DNA of 64,000 nt from Leucobacter rhizosphaerae (GTDB lineage Bacteria > Actinomycetota > Actinomycetes > Actinomycetales > Microbacteriaceae), in contig NZ_CP095043.1 in assembly GCF_022919175.1 (NCBI RefSeq), positions 124,001 to 188,000 of the forward strand, written 5' to 3'. A model generated the notes under the pieces. It did no database searches. It had not been told where the DNA came from and saw only the letters and a list, made by a program, of their open reading frames with translations. This document shows positions 17,390 through 26,151 of this stretch, in pieces (position 1 is the first letter of the stretch; the number at the start of each line of letters is the position of its first letter). Position numbers and translations under genes: made by a program.

Positions 17390-18093
17390 CGGGGGTCCTC
17401 CCCGGTGGTCGATTCCGGCGCTTCGGGCACGTCCGTGCCCGTGATGGAGGGATCAGCCGAGGCGTTCCCTCCCAACGCCTGCGCGCGACGGCGCTGCGCG
17501 ACGACCGCAGCGGTCACGGCGCCACCGGCGGCCACAACCGCGGCGACGATGATGGCGACGACGGCGCCGGCGGGCAGGCCCTCGGATCCGCTGGACTCGG
17601 ATGCCTCGTCCGCGTGCGTGTGATCCGCGTCCTCGCCGTCCGCGTGGCTGTGCTCCTCGCCCTCGGCGTGGTCCTCGGCCGGTGCGGCCTCGACGATCGC
17701 GGCGCTGCCGTCCGTCGCGACGGCGAACGCGAATGCCCCCTCGATGGGGTGGCCGTCGCTCGACACGACACGCCAGGCGGCGTCGTAGTCGCCCGATGCC
17801 AGGTCGTCGATGAGGGGCTGCGTCACGTCGGCGCCGGCGATCACCGGTGCGCCGTCGGCCGCTGCGGATCCGTCGGGGCCGGTGACGACGATCTCCGTGC
17901 CCGTCGGGATGATGCTGTTGCTGAAGGTGAGGCGGATCGCCTCGACAGCACCGTCGGAGGTGCCGGCGACGAGCTCCGTGTTGATCAGTTCGTCGTGGGC
18001 GAAGGCCGGGGCGGCGATGCCGAAGGTGGCCGCGCCCGCGATGAGGGCGGCGGCCGAGAGCCGGGTCAGGCGGCTCGTGCGTGTGCGAGACAT
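17386..18093 (-). CDS. CopC-domain copper-binding membrane-anchored protein
   Basis: This 235-residue protein has a Sec signal cleaved near AFAH, which leaves H33 at the mature N-terminus, the usual first Cu(II) ligand of CopC. The second histidine is H115 in SSDGHPIEG. A His/Asp/Glu-rich stretch (about residues 139-164) and one C-terminal membrane helix (about 174-200) follow. CopC binds copper at the outer face of the membrane. The gene is the first of a co-translated set with the PCuAC and DyP genes. The ATG at 18093 is chosen because the signal peptide begins there; the much longer frame upstream has no CopC relation. Confidence 0.88.
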   Translation of the reverse strand: MSRTRTSRLTRLSAAALIAGAATFGIAAPAFAHDELINTELVAGTSDGAVEAIRLTFSNSIIPTGTEIVVTGPDGSAAADGAPVIAGADVTQPLIDDLASGDYDAAWRVVSSDGHPIEGAFAFAVATDGSAAIVEAAPAEDHAEGEEHSHADGEDADHTHADEASESSGSEGLPAGAVVAIIVAAVVAAGGAVTAAVVAQRRRAQALGGNASADPSITGTDVPEAPESTTGEDPR

Positions 18094-18214
18094 GGGGTCT
18101 CCGAGTTTCTCCGGCGGAACGCCGGTGACGGCGCACCTCGCGCACGCCGGGGATGACCACCGGCGGGCGGGTGCTGAGAAGTGAGGGGGTGCGTGCGGCG
18201 TCGCTCGGGCGACG

Positions 18215-18847
18215 CTAGGCGGCGCAGGGCGGGCCGCGGTGCGTGATCGCGGCGGGAGAGAAGAGACGTCGCGCGAGTCGGCCGGCCGTCGCCGCGACCA
18301 TCGGCCGCGGGGCCGGGCGGAGCGAGGTCGCTCCCGCCGTCGGCGCATCGAACGGCACAGCGCGGCGCAGGAGCCCGATGAGGGCGAGGGCGGCGCGCTC
18401 GCCGCGGTGCAGGAGTCCGATGGTGAGCACTGCCGCGACGGCGTGCAGCAGCCACATGGTCGCGTCGGCGCCGAACGCGCTCGGGACGAAGCTCGCCGCC
18501 GCCAGGTGGTGCGCGCTGTGCGCGGCGCCGTGCGGCATGGCCGCCCCGCCGCCGAGGATCGAGCTCCCGGCCGCACTGGCGGAGATGCCGAGCCCGGCGA
18601 ACGACCAGTGGAACAGGAACTGCGCCGCGCCGACCGCCACCGAAAGACGCCACAGCGAACCCACCCGACCGGCGAGGGCCGTGCACAGGGGCAGCGCGAG
18701 GATCGTGGTCGCCACGATCGCGAGCCAGGACATATCCCCACCCGCGACGCTGTGGGAGAGCGCGGCCAGGAGGGAGGCCACCCCGGCGCCGACCCCGCCG
18801 CGCGCGACGCGCAGGGCGCGGGGCATCGGCTGAGCGGGCGAAGTCAC
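18215..18847 (-). CDS. Polytopic membrane protein of the copper cluster, function unknown
   Basis: This is a 210-residue protein with about five membrane segments. A His-containing stretch (MPHGAAHSAHHLAAASF) sits in a predicted outer loop and could bind metal. The tail is basic and probably cytoplasmic. Similar small membrane proteins accompany CopC/PCuAC genes in other actinobacteria, but I do not recognise a named family. It lies 121 bp upstream of copC on the same strand and diverges from pheS with only 41 bp between starts. A role in copper handling is inferred from neighbours alone. Confidence 0.6.
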   Translation of the reverse strand: MTSPAQPMPRALRVARGGVGAGVASLLAALSHSVAGGDMSWLAIVATTILALPLCTALAGRVGSLWRLSVAVGAAQFLFHWSFAGLGISASAAGSSILGGGAAMPHGAAHSAHHLAAASFVPSAFGADATMWLLHAVAAVLTIGLLHRGERAALALIGLLRRAVPFDAPTAGATSLRPAPRPMVAATAGRLARRLFSPAAITHRGPPCAA

Positions 18848-18874
18848 GACTCCCAGTCTACCGGCGTTGCAGGA

Positions 18875-18880
18875 TAGGAT
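18875..18880 (+). promoter_or_regulatory. -10 hexamer TAGGAT upstream of pheS
   Basis: TAGGAT ends 8 nt before GTG 18889, which would give no leader or an extremely short one. There is no recognisable attenuator or T-box before pheS. Confidence 0.5.
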
Positions 18881-18888
18881 GAGTACCC

Positions 18889-19947
18889 GTGTCAGAGAGT
18901 GCAGTGGACGAAGGTTCCAACCCCATCACCCAGGACGCGGTCGACGCCGCGGTGAGCGCCGCGCTCGCGGCCTTCGAAGCCGCGGATTCGGTCGCCGCGC
19001 TCAAGGCGGCCCGCACCGAGCACGCGGGCGACGCGTCCGCGATCGCGCGGCTGAACGCCCAGATGCGCGCGGTGCCGAAGGCCGAGAAGGCTGCGACGGG
19101 AAAGCTCATGGGCCAGGCCCGCGGCCGGATCGAGGGCGCGTACTCCGGTCGCGAGTCGGCGCTCGCCTCGGAGGAGGCCGCCCTGCGGCTCGTCGCCGAG
19201 ACGGTCGACGTGACCGAGGCCCCGGTGCGCCGCCGCGCGGGATCCCGGCACCCCCTCGCGCAGCTCCAGGAGGAGGCCGCGGACATCTTCGTCGGCATGG
19301 GCTGGGAGATCGCGGAGGGGCCCGAGATCGAGCACGAGTGGTTCAACTTCGACGCCCTCGGCTTCGATCCCGACCACCCCGCACGCGCGATGCAGGACAC
19401 CTTCTTCGTCGATCCCGCGGATCGTCACCTGCTGCTGCGCACGCACACCTCGCCCGTGCAGGTCCGATCGCTGCTGTCGCGCGAGCTGCCCGTCTACGTC
19501 GTCGCGCCCGGTCGGGTCTACCGCACCGACGAGCTCGACGCCACGCACACCCCGGTGTTCCACCAAATCGAGGGCATCGCGATCGACCGCGGCCTCACCA
19601 TGGCGCACCTGCGCGGCACACTCGAGCACTTCGCCCGCCAGATGTTCGGCGAGGAGGCGAAGATCCGGCTGCGGCCGAACTTCTTCCCCTTCACCGAGCC
19701 CTCGGCGGAGATGGACGTCTGGCAGCCGAACGCGAAGGGCGGCGCGCGCTGGGTCGAGTGGGGCGGGTGCGGCATGGTCGACCCGCGGGTCCTGCTCGCC
19801 GCGGGCATCGATCCCGACGAGTTCCAGGGATTCGCGTTCGGCATGGGCATCGAGCGCACCCTGCAGTTCCGTCACGACATCAATGACATGAGAGACATGG
19901 TTGAAGGCGACGTCCGCTTCAACGCACAATTCGGAGGCCTGGTCTAA
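18889..19947 (+). CDS. pheS: Phenylalanyl-tRNA synthetase alpha subunit
   Basis: PheS is the catalytic subunit of the alpha2beta2 enzyme that charges tRNA-Phe. The 352-residue product has the N-terminal coiled coil (to about residue 95) that grips tRNA, then class II motifs: motif 1 near VGMGWEIAEGPEIEHEW, motif 2 in HTPVFHQIEGIAID, and motif 3 in GFAFGMGIERTLQFRH. The stop overlaps the pheT start (TAATG), so the subunits are coupled. The gene runs divergently from the copper-cluster membrane protein. Confidence 0.97.
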   Translation: MSESAVDEGSNPITQDAVDAAVSAALAAFEAADSVAALKAARTEHAGDASAIARLNAQMRAVPKAEKAATGKLMGQARGRIEGAYSGRESALASEEAALRLVAETVDVTEAPVRRRAGSRHPLAQLQEEAADIFVGMGWEIAEGPEIEHEWFNFDALGFDPDHPARAMQDTFFVDPADRHLLLRTHTSPVQVRSLLSRELPVYVVAPGRVYRTDELDATHTPVFHQIEGIAIDRGLTMAHLRGTLEHFARQMFGEEAKIRLRPNFFPFTEPSAEMDVWQPNAKGGARWVEWGGCGMVDPRVLLAAGIDPDEFQGFAFGMGIERTLQFRHDINDMRDMVEGDVRFNAQFGGLV

Positions 19948-22529
19948 TGCGCGTTCCCCTGAGCTGGCTCGGCGAGTACGCTGCACTGCCCGACGACGTC
20001 ACCCCCGAGCAGGTGCACGCCGACCTCGTGCGGGTGGGCTTCGAAGAGGAGTCGATCCGGCGCTTCGACGTCTCCGGTCCGATCGTGGTCGGGGAGGTGC
20101 TCTCCCAGGAGCCCGAACCGCAGAGCAACGGCAAGACGATCAACTGGTGCCAGGTGCGCGTGGCGCCCGAGGGCGAGACGGCGGCCGACGGCGGTCCGGA
20201 TGTCCGCGGCATCGTCTGCGGTGCGCACAACTTCGGCCCGGGCGACCGCGTGGTCGTCACCCTGCCCGGTGCCGTGCTGCCCGGTGACTTCGTCATCGCC
20301 GCGCGCAAGACCTACGGGCACGTCTCGGACGGCATGATCGCCTCCGCGCGCGAGCTGACCCTGGGTGAGGACCACGACGGCATCATCGTGCTGTCGCGGC
20401 TCGGCTTCACGGGCGACGCCGAGCCGGAGGTCGGCACCGACGCGCTCGCGCTCCTCGGTCTCGACCAGACGGCCGTCGAGATCAACGTGACTCCGGATCG
20501 CGGCTACGCCTTCTCGATCCGCGGGGTGGCCCGCGAGGTCGCGCACTCCACCGGAGCCGCCTTCACCGACCCCGCCTCGACGGTGACCCCGGCGAAAGCG
20601 AGCGGGTTCCCGGTCGCGATCACTGACGACGCTCCCATCCGCGGACGCGTCGGCGCCAGCGGCTTCATCGCCCGGGTGGTGCGCGGGATCGACGCCACGC
20701 GCCCGACCCCGCCGTGGATGGTCACGCGACTGCAGCTCGCCGGGATCCGCGCGCTGTCGCTGCCCGTCGACATCTCGAACTACGTGATGCTCGAGCTCGG
20801 CTCGCCGCTCCACGCCTACGATCTCGCGAAGCTCCAGGGCGGCATCACCGTCCGTCGTGCGCAGCCGGGGGAGACGCTCGTCACCCTCGACGAGCAGGAG
20901 CGCACCCTGCACCCCGAGGACCTGCTGATCACCGATGAGTCCGGGGTCATCGGACTCGCCGGGGTCATGGGCGGGCAGTCGACGAAGACGAGCGACGACA
21001 CCGTCGGCATCCTCGTCGAGGCGGCGACGTTCGATCCGATCTCGATCGCGCGCACATCACGTCGGCACAAGCTGCCGAGCGAGGCGTCGAAACGCTTCGA
21101 GCGCGGGGTCGATCCGCTCGTGGCCCGTGCCGCCGCGCAGCGCATGGTCGACCTGCTCGTGGACCTCGCCGGGGGCACCGCGGACCCGCTCGGCGCGGAG
21201 ATCGTCGCCGAGTGGCAGCCGGCCGAGATCCGTCTGCCGCTCGAGCGGGTCAACGGGCTCATGGGCGCCGACTACACCGACGCAGAGGCGCGCGCCGCCA
21301 TCGAGATGATCGGCTGCGACGTGGTGGACGGCGACGAGCGCGAGCTCGTGGTGACCCCGCCGAGCTGGCGCTCGGACCTGAGCCGTGCGGCCGACCTGAT
21401 CGAGGAGGTCGCGCGCATCGTCGGCTACGACCGCATTCCCTCCGTGCTGCCCGTCGCGCCTCCGGGTCGCGGACTCTCTCGTTTGCAGCGACTGCGTCGG
21501 CGTGCCGCGAACATCACGACCGCCGCTGGCCTTGACGAGGTGCAGAGCTACCCGTTCGTCTCCCGCGCGCAGCTGGACGACTTCGGTGCGGGTGCTGAGG
21601 ACTCGAGCCCCGACGCGCCGGCGGAGCGGGCGACCACCGTGCCCGCGATCCGTCTGGCGAATCCGCTCGACGGCGAGTCGCCGTTCCTGCGGCGCTCGCT
21701 GCTTCCCGGGCTCGTCACGGCCGCGCAGCGCAACGTGTCGCGCGGGCTGACCGACCTCGCTCTCGTCGAGTTCGGCGCGGTCTACGAGCCGGGAGACGGC
21801 TCTGCGGCGCTCGGCACGTCGACGGTGCCGCCGCTCGCGGAACTGCCCCCGGCTGACGTGCTGGCGGAGCTCGACGCGTCGATCCCCGCGCAGCCTGGCC
21901 GCGCCGCCGCGCTGCTGCTCGGCGACCTCGTCGCGAAGCAGCCCGGTGAGGCCCCGCGAGCCGCGGACTGGGCTGACGCACTCGATGCCGCGCGGATCCT
22001 GGCCTCCGCCGTGTCCGCCGAACTCGTCGTGCAGCAGGGGGAGCACCGCGCGTTCCACCCGGGTCGCACCGCCGAGCTGAGCGTTCGCGTCGACGACGGC
22101 CTCGAGGTCGTCGGGGTCGCCGGTGAGCTCCTGCCCGAGCTCGTGGCCGCGTACCACCTGCCCGGTCGCGTCGCGGCGTTCGAGCTCGACCTCGAGCGCC
22201 TCATCGAGATCGCCGCACGCGAGCCCGAAACCTTCCCGCTGTCGACCTACCCGGCGGCGACGCAGGATCTCACCCTCGTCGTGGACGCCAGGGTGCCCGC
22301 CGGTGATGTGCTCGCGGTGGTCCAGGCGGGTGCGGGCGACCTGCTCGAGACCGCTCGGGTGGTCGACGACTACCGGGGGTCCGGCGTCGCGGAGGGGCAG
22401 AAGGCGCTCACCTTCGCGCTCCGGTTCCGTGCCGAGGATCGCACGCTGAAGGCCGAGGAGGCGAGCGAGGCCCGACTGGCGGGTGTCGCGGCGGCGGAGC
22501 TGGCCTTCGGCGCGAAGCTCCGGGACTAG
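19947..22529 (+). CDS. pheT: Phenylalanyl-tRNA synthetase beta subunit
   Basis: This is the 860-residue non-catalytic partner of PheS, which also carries the editing site. Domains in order are: N-terminal B1/EMAP-like tRNA-binding fold (about 40-160, including GIVCGAHNFGPGDRV); B3/B4 editing domain (about 215-400); B5 domain (ADLIEEVARIVGYDRIP); a class II-like core; and a C-terminal anticodon-binding ferredoxin fold (from about 765, with YPAATQDLTLVVD). The length is normal for long bacterial PheT. The start codon overlaps the pheS stop. Confidence 0.97.
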   Translation: MRVPLSWLGEYAALPDDVTPEQVHADLVRVGFEEESIRRFDVSGPIVVGEVLSQEPEPQSNGKTINWCQVRVAPEGETAADGGPDVRGIVCGAHNFGPGDRVVVTLPGAVLPGDFVIAARKTYGHVSDGMIASARELTLGEDHDGIIVLSRLGFTGDAEPEVGTDALALLGLDQTAVEINVTPDRGYAFSIRGVAREVAHSTGAAFTDPASTVTPAKASGFPVAITDDAPIRGRVGASGFIARVVRGIDATRPTPPWMVTRLQLAGIRALSLPVDISNYVMLELGSPLHAYDLAKLQGGITVRRAQPGETLVTLDEQERTLHPEDLLITDESGVIGLAGVMGGQSTKTSDDTVGILVEAATFDPISIARTSRRHKLPSEASKRFERGVDPLVARAAAQRMVDLLVDLAGGTADPLGAEIVAEWQPAEIRLPLERVNGLMGADYTDAEARAAIEMIGCDVVDGDERELVVTPPSWRSDLSRAADLIEEVARIVGYDRIPSVLPVAPPGRGLSRLQRLRRRAANITTAAGLDEVQSYPFVSRAQLDDFGAGAEDSSPDAPAERATTVPAIRLANPLDGESPFLRRSLLPGLVTAAQRNVSRGLTDLALVEFGAVYEPGDGSAALGTSTVPPLAELPPADVLAELDASIPAQPGRAAALLLGDLVAKQPGEAPRAADWADALDAARILASAVSAELVVQQGEHRAFHPGRTAELSVRVDDGLEVVGVAGELLPELVAAYHLPGRVAAFELDLERLIEIAAREPETFPLSTYPAATQDLTLVVDARVPAGDVLAVVQAGAGDLLETARVVDDYRGSGVAEGQKALTFALRFRAEDRTLKAEEASEARLAGVAAAELAFGAKLRD

Positions 22530-22570
22530 TGCTCGTCGGGCGGTGCCGATCGGTGCTGCCCGGAGCGCGC

Positions 22571-22576
22571 TACAGT
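22571..22576 (+). promoter_or_regulatory. -10 hexamer TACAGT for leaderless VOC gene
   Basis: TACAGT ends 6 nt before ATG 22583. No ribosome site is visible between them. Confidence 0.5.
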
Positions 22577-22582
22577 GGCACC

Positions 22583-23005
22583 ATGACCGGGCCCACCCCC
22601 TACGTGCTCTTCCCCGGAACCGCGGACGAGGCGATGCGCTTCTATCAGGACGTCTTCGGGGGTGAGCTCGCGCTCGCCACGTACCAGGAGTTCGGGCGAG
22701 CGGACGGCCCGCCGGACGCGATCGCGCACGGCGTGCTGCACGGCGACGTGCGGCTCTACGGGGCCGATGCCGGACCCGACGAGGACGCGGTGCACGCAGG
22801 CGGGCTCATGTTCGCGCTGCTCGGGACCGCCGAGCCCCCGACGCTGCACCGCTGGTTCGACGCGCTCGCTGTTGGTGGCCGAGTGCTCGCCCCGCTCGAG
22901 GAACGTCCCTGGGGTGCCGTCGACGGGCAGGTGCAGGATCGATACGGGCTGCGGTGGCTCGTCGGCTACGAGCGGGACGCACGCGAGGCAGGGAGCACAC
23001 CATGA
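22583..23005 (+). CDS. VOC-fold (PhnB/glyoxalase-like) protein 1
   Basis: This 140-residue protein has a single vicinal-oxygen-chelate fold of the PhnB type. It starts PYVLFPGTADEAMRFYQDVFGGEL, ends in DRYGLRWLVGYE, and matches DUF1338-like or 3-demethylubiquinone methyltransferase-like entries. Family members bind small molecules or catalyse isomerisation, but the substrate cannot be predicted. The stop overlaps the start of the following NAD(P)-binding gene (ATGA), so the two are co-translated. Confidence 0.78.
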   Translation: MTGPTPYVLFPGTADEAMRFYQDVFGGELALATYQEFGRADGPPDAIAHGVLHGDVRLYGADAGPDEDAVHAGGLMFALLGTAEPPTLHRWFDALAVGGRVLAPLEERPWGAVDGQVQDRYGLRWLVGYERDAREAGSTP

Positions 23006-23742
23006 GGATCGCCGTCGCCGGAGGAACGGGTGCCGTCGGGCGCCGCATCGTCGAGCTGGCCGACGCCGCCGGACATGAGGTCCGAGTGCTCTCGCGCAGC
23101 ACGGGCGTTGATCTCGAGCGGGGGACCGGGCTCGATCTCACGGGGGTCGATACGGTGATCGACGCGTCGGGGGTGCAGACGACGTCGGCCCGACGATCGG
23201 AACGCTTCTTCACCTCCGCCACGCGACACCTGCTCGCCGCCGAGGTCGCCGCGGGGGTGACGCACCACGTGGCGCTGTCGATCGTCGGGGCCTCCCGGGC
23301 GCCCCACGGCTACTACGCCGGGAAAGCCGCGCAGGAGCGCGCCGTCGCCGCGGGCCCGGTGCCCTGGTCCATCCTGCGCGCCGCCCAGTTCTTCGAGTTC
23401 GCGCATCAGGTAGCGACCCGGGTCGGCCCGCTCGTGGTGGTCCCCGCGATGCGGTCGCAGCCCCTCGCGGCGACGACGGTCGCGGCGAGACTGCTGGAGC
23501 TCGCGGAGGGCGGCCCGATCGGCGACGCCGAGGATCTGGCCGGGCCGCGCGAGGAGCGCATGGTCGAACTCACTCGCGCGTGGCGGGCGCGAACGGGGGC
23601 CACGGGCCGGGTGATCGAGGTGCCGATCCCCGGCGGCTTCGGCCGTGCGATCCGCTCCGGCGCGATCCTGCCGGGGCCCGGAGCGCAGCTCACGACCCAG
23701 ACCTTCGCGGAGTGGCTGCAGGCCGAGCCGCCCCTTCGGTAG
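23002..23742 (+). CDS. NAD(P)-binding atypical SDR protein (NmrA-like)
   Basis: This 246-residue protein begins with a Rossmann dinucleotide motif, AVAGGTGAVGRR, and has the YYAGKAAQE segment that stands in for the YxxxK motif of SDR enzymes. The overall layout is that of NmrA-like or epimerase-like proteins that bind NAD(P) and act as reductases or redox sensors. ATG 23002 overlaps the stop of the upstream VOC gene. The substrate is unknown. A long hairpin follows the stop and probably ends transcription. Confidence 0.75.
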   Translation: MRIAVAGGTGAVGRRIVELADAAGHEVRVLSRSTGVDLERGTGLDLTGVDTVIDASGVQTTSARRSERFFTSATRHLLAAEVAAGVTHHVALSIVGASRAPHGYYAGKAAQERAVAAGPVPWSILRAAQFFEFAHQVATRVGPLVVVPAMRSQPLAATTVAARLLELAEGGPIGDAEDLAGPREERMVELTRAWRARTGATGRVIEVPIPGGFGRAIRSGAILPGPGAQLTTQTFAEWLQAEPPLR

Positions 23743-23765
23743 CGATTTCGACCGAGCCCCTTCCT

Positions 23766-23817
23766 TCTCGCCGAGCGCCTCTGACCTGCGCGCTCACTTC
23801 GGAGGCACTCGGCGAGA
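23766..23817. terminator. Long hairpin between convergent genes, probable bidirectional terminator
   Basis: Two 16-nt arms (23766-23781 and 23802-23817) are complementary with one mismatch and close a 20-nt loop. They lie between the plus-strand NAD(P)-binding gene (ends 23742) and the minus-strand VOC gene (ends 23846). Confidence 0.6.
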
Positions 23818-23845
23818 TACGAGGCGTTCGGCGTGCGAAGATCCG

Positions 23846-24301
23846 TCAGGCGGCGGCACTCGCTCCGTCGGCAGCGCCGTCGCCGTCGGCGAGGCTGAAC
23901 ATCCAGGAGACGCCGAAGCGGTCGCGCAGGTCGCCGAAGGTGTCGCCCCAGGGCGCCTGTTCGAACGGCACCTGGATGTCGGCGCCGTCGGAGAGGCCCT
24001 CCCACAGCCCGCGGATCCGGTCGTCGTCCTCCCCCCAGATGCAGGCCGAACCGCCGACGTTCGGGGTGCCGGGCTGATCCGCCATGCTCGCGGGCATGTC
24101 GGCGGCCATGATCGTCAGTCCGTCGGGAGTATCGAGCTGCCCGTGCATGATCTTCGAGCCCTCGTCGCCGTCGCCCATCATGCCCGGGATCGAATCGTAG
24201 CGGTTCAGGATCAGGTCGCCGCCGAACACCGAGTGGTAGAACTCCAGCGCCGCGCGGGCCTCGCCGCGGAAACTCAGGTACGGGTTGAGGTGAATGGACA
24301 T
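23846..24301 (-). CDS. VOC-fold (PhnB-like) protein 2
   Basis: This 151-residue single-domain VOC protein starts MSIHLNPYLSFRGEARAALEFYHSVFGG, the PhnB signature, and has FGDLRDRFGVSWMFS near the end. PhnB-like proteins are common and mostly uncharacterised. The C-terminus is an Ala/Gly/Asp tail. The gene is divergent from the double-VOC gene at 24472 with 170 bp between, and I see no strong operator there. Confidence 0.78.
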   Translation of the reverse strand: MSIHLNPYLSFRGEARAALEFYHSVFGGDLILNRYDSIPGMMGDGDEGSKIMHGQLDTPDGLTIMAADMPASMADQPGTPNVGGSACIWGEDDDRIRGLWEGLSDGADIQVPFEQAPWGDTFGDLRDRFGVSWMFSLADGDGAADGASAAA

Positions 24302-24471
24302 GACGGCTCCTTCGATGATGCATCGGGTGGGCGAGTGCTCTCATTGTGCGCGGGGGAGTGCGCGGAGGGCAAGCGCGGATCCGGGGCCTTGCGGCGATCC
24401 GCGAACCGGGCGGATACTGATCGCAAGCCGCGAGCGGTGCGCTCGGGGCACGATCGGGCGAGGGAGACCCC

Positions 24472-25374
24472 ATGCAACGCTTCGTGACGAATATCTGGTG
24501 CGACCGCAACGCCGAGGAGGCGGGGCGCTTCTATGCTTCGGTATTCCCCGAGACCTCGTCCGCGGTCGAATCCACCTACCCTCACGAGGGACTCCTCGAC
24601 TTCCAGCAGGAGTTCGCCGGGAAGCCGCTCACGGTGGCCGTCGATCTCGCGGGGACCCGGATCGTGCTGATCAACGCGGGGAGCGAGTTCGCCCCCAACC
24701 CCTCGATCTCTTTCACCCTCTCCTTCGATCCCGCGCGCTTCGAGGGTGACGGGGTGGCGACCCGCGCGCAGCTCGACGCCATCTGGGCGTCGCTGAGCGA
24801 CGGCGGTCGGATCCTGATGCCGCTGCAGGAGTACCCGTTCAGCGCACGCTACGGCTGGGTCGAGGACCGGTACGGCGTGAGCTGGCAGCTCACGCTGACG
24901 GACGGATCGCGCGGTGTGCGGCCGTTCGTGATGACGTCGCTCCTCTTCAGCGGCCCGTCGCAGAACCTCGCCGCGGACGCGGTCGATCGGTACGTCGAGC
25001 TCTTCCCGGGTGCCGAGCTCGGCATGCGGGTGCCGTACCCCGAGACACGTGGTCCCGCACCCCCGGGGGCCGTGATGTTCAGCGACTTCCGGCTCGGCGA
25101 CCAGTGGTTCACCGCCATGGACTCCGGTGCGGACGACGCTTGGCCGTTCGGATGCGGCATGTCCATCGAGGTCGCCTGCGCGGATCAGGCCGAGATCGAC
25201 CGGCTCTGGGAGGCGCTGTCGGCGGTGCCGGAGGCCGAGCAGTGCGGCTGGCTCGCGGATCCGTTCGGCGTGAGCTGGCAGGTCGTGCCCGAGAACATGG
25301 GCGAGTTGATGCGACGGCCCGATGCATTCGCCCACATGCTGTCGATGACCAAGATCATCATCGACGATCTCTAG
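24472..25374 (+). CDS. Double VOC-domain protein (3-demethylubiquinone methyltransferase-like) 3
   Basis: This 300-residue protein has two tandem PhnB-type VOC domains, at about residues 1-145 and 150-290. Each ends in the same signature (EDRYGVSWQLTL and ADPFGVSWQVVPE), indicating an internal duplication or fusion. Database names such as 3-demethylubiquinone-9 3-methyltransferase are historical for this fold and do not imply ubiquinone synthesis, which actinobacteria generally lack. ATG 24472 follows a GAGGGAGACCCC region that can act as ribosome site. Confidence 0.78.
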   Translation: MQRFVTNIWCDRNAEEAGRFYASVFPETSSAVESTYPHEGLLDFQQEFAGKPLTVAVDLAGTRIVLINAGSEFAPNPSISFTLSFDPARFEGDGVATRAQLDAIWASLSDGGRILMPLQEYPFSARYGWVEDRYGVSWQLTLTDGSRGVRPFVMTSLLFSGPSQNLAADAVDRYVELFPGAELGMRVPYPETRGPAPPGAVMFSDFRLGDQWFTAMDSGADDAWPFGCGMSIEVACADQAEIDRLWEALSAVPEAEQCGWLADPFGVSWQVVPENMGELMRRPDAFAHMLSMTKIIIDDL

Positions 25375-25420
25375 GGTCCGGGGCACCACCGGTGCGCCTC
25401 ACCTCGCGGCGCTTTTGATG

Positions 25421-25434
25421 CAACATGTATGCAC
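25421..25434. promoter_or_regulatory. Second candidate GntR site (CAACATGTATGCAC)
   Basis: This sequence contains ATGTATGCAC, related to the perfect palindrome at 25477 (GTGTATACAC), and sits about 50 bp upstream of it. The two could be bound together by a GntR dimer pair. Confidence 0.35.
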
Positions 25435-25457
25435 TCTGGCGCTCACTCGGTGGTAAT

Positions 25458-25486
25458 CTGACACTGTGCTCGTTTTGTGTATACAC
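25458..25486 (+). promoter_or_regulatory. Promoter (-35 CTGACA, -10 TATACA) overlapped by palindrome GTGTATACAC
   Basis: CTGACA (25458-25463) and TATACA (25480-25485) are separated by 16 bp. The perfect 10-nt palindrome GTGTATACAC (25477-25486) covers the -10, so the GntR protein encoded just downstream probably represses its own operon from here. Confidence 0.6.
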
Positions 25487-25512
25487 TGAAGCGTGAAGCG
25501 AGAGGAGGCCAG

Positions 25513-26151
25513 ATGCGCGCGAGTGATCGAGCGTACGCCGTGCTCCTCGAAGAGATCCAGGGCGGCGCGTTGCCGCCGGGCGCCGTGCTCGCGGAGGTCG
25601 AGCAGGCGACCCGGCTCGGCGTGAGCCGGACCCCGCTCCGCGAGGCGATCGGGCGGCTCGTCTCCGATGGGCTCGTCGTGCAGCAGTCGCCCCGGATCAC
25701 CGTCGTGTCGGACTTCGACGTCGACGACATTCGCGCCCTGTTCGAGACCCGTCGTGCACTCGAGGAGACCGCGGCGCGCTTGGCGGCGATCCGGGGGGAG
25801 CGGGAGAACTTCGTGCGCCTCGCCGCACGGTTCGCCGCAACCGCCCCCGAAGACCCCGCGTCCATCGACGCCTATTACGCGCTCATCGCCGAGTTCGATG
25901 CGGCCGTCGATACGGCGGTCGACAACGCCTATCTCACCGCGGCCCTCCGCTCGGTCCGCACCCATCTGGCGCGGGCCCGCAGGATCGCCCAAGACCATCA
26001 CGATCGCCTCGAGGCGTCCGTCGCCGAGCACACGCTCATCGCCTCCGCGATCGGCGCCGGCGATCCCGATCTCGCGGCTCACGCCACCCACGTCCATCTG
26101 CATCGCGCGCTCACCTCGATTCTGGAGTCCATCCGGGAAGGACAGCAATGA
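25513..26151 (+). CDS. GntR-family (FadR/FCD subfamily) regulator of the propionate operon
   Basis: This 212-residue regulator has an N-terminal winged helix (about 1-70, with [21 protein letters not shown]) and an all-helical FCD ligand-binding domain containing the metal-binding His/Asp pattern ([31 protein letters not shown]). I chose ATG 25513 because an AGAGGAGG ribosome site lies 5 nt upstream; the earlier GTG at 25477 falls inside the promoter palindrome. Its stop overlaps the prpD start (ATGA), so it is co-translated with the genes it probably controls. The ligand may be 2-methylcitrate, propionyl-CoA or a related acid (inference). Confidence 0.87.
   Translation: MRASDRAYAVLLEEIQGGALPPGAVLAEVEQATRLGVSRTPLREAIGRLVSDGLVVQQSPRITVVSDFDVDDIRALFETRRALEETAARLAAIRGERENFVRLAARFAATAPEDPASIDAYYALIAEFDAAVDTAVDNAYLTAALRSVRTHLARARRIAQDHHDRLEASVAEHTLIASAIGAGDPDLAAHATHVHLHRALTSILESIREGQQ

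Noticed and set aside
24472..25374. Ubiquinone biosynthesis role for the double VOC protein
   Set aside because: The family name is historical; the fold alone does not support ubiquinone synthesis in an actinobacterium.
25477..25512. GTG 25477 as start of the GntR regulator
   Set aside because: It lies in the promoter/operator palindrome; ATG 25513 has a near-perfect ribosome site.
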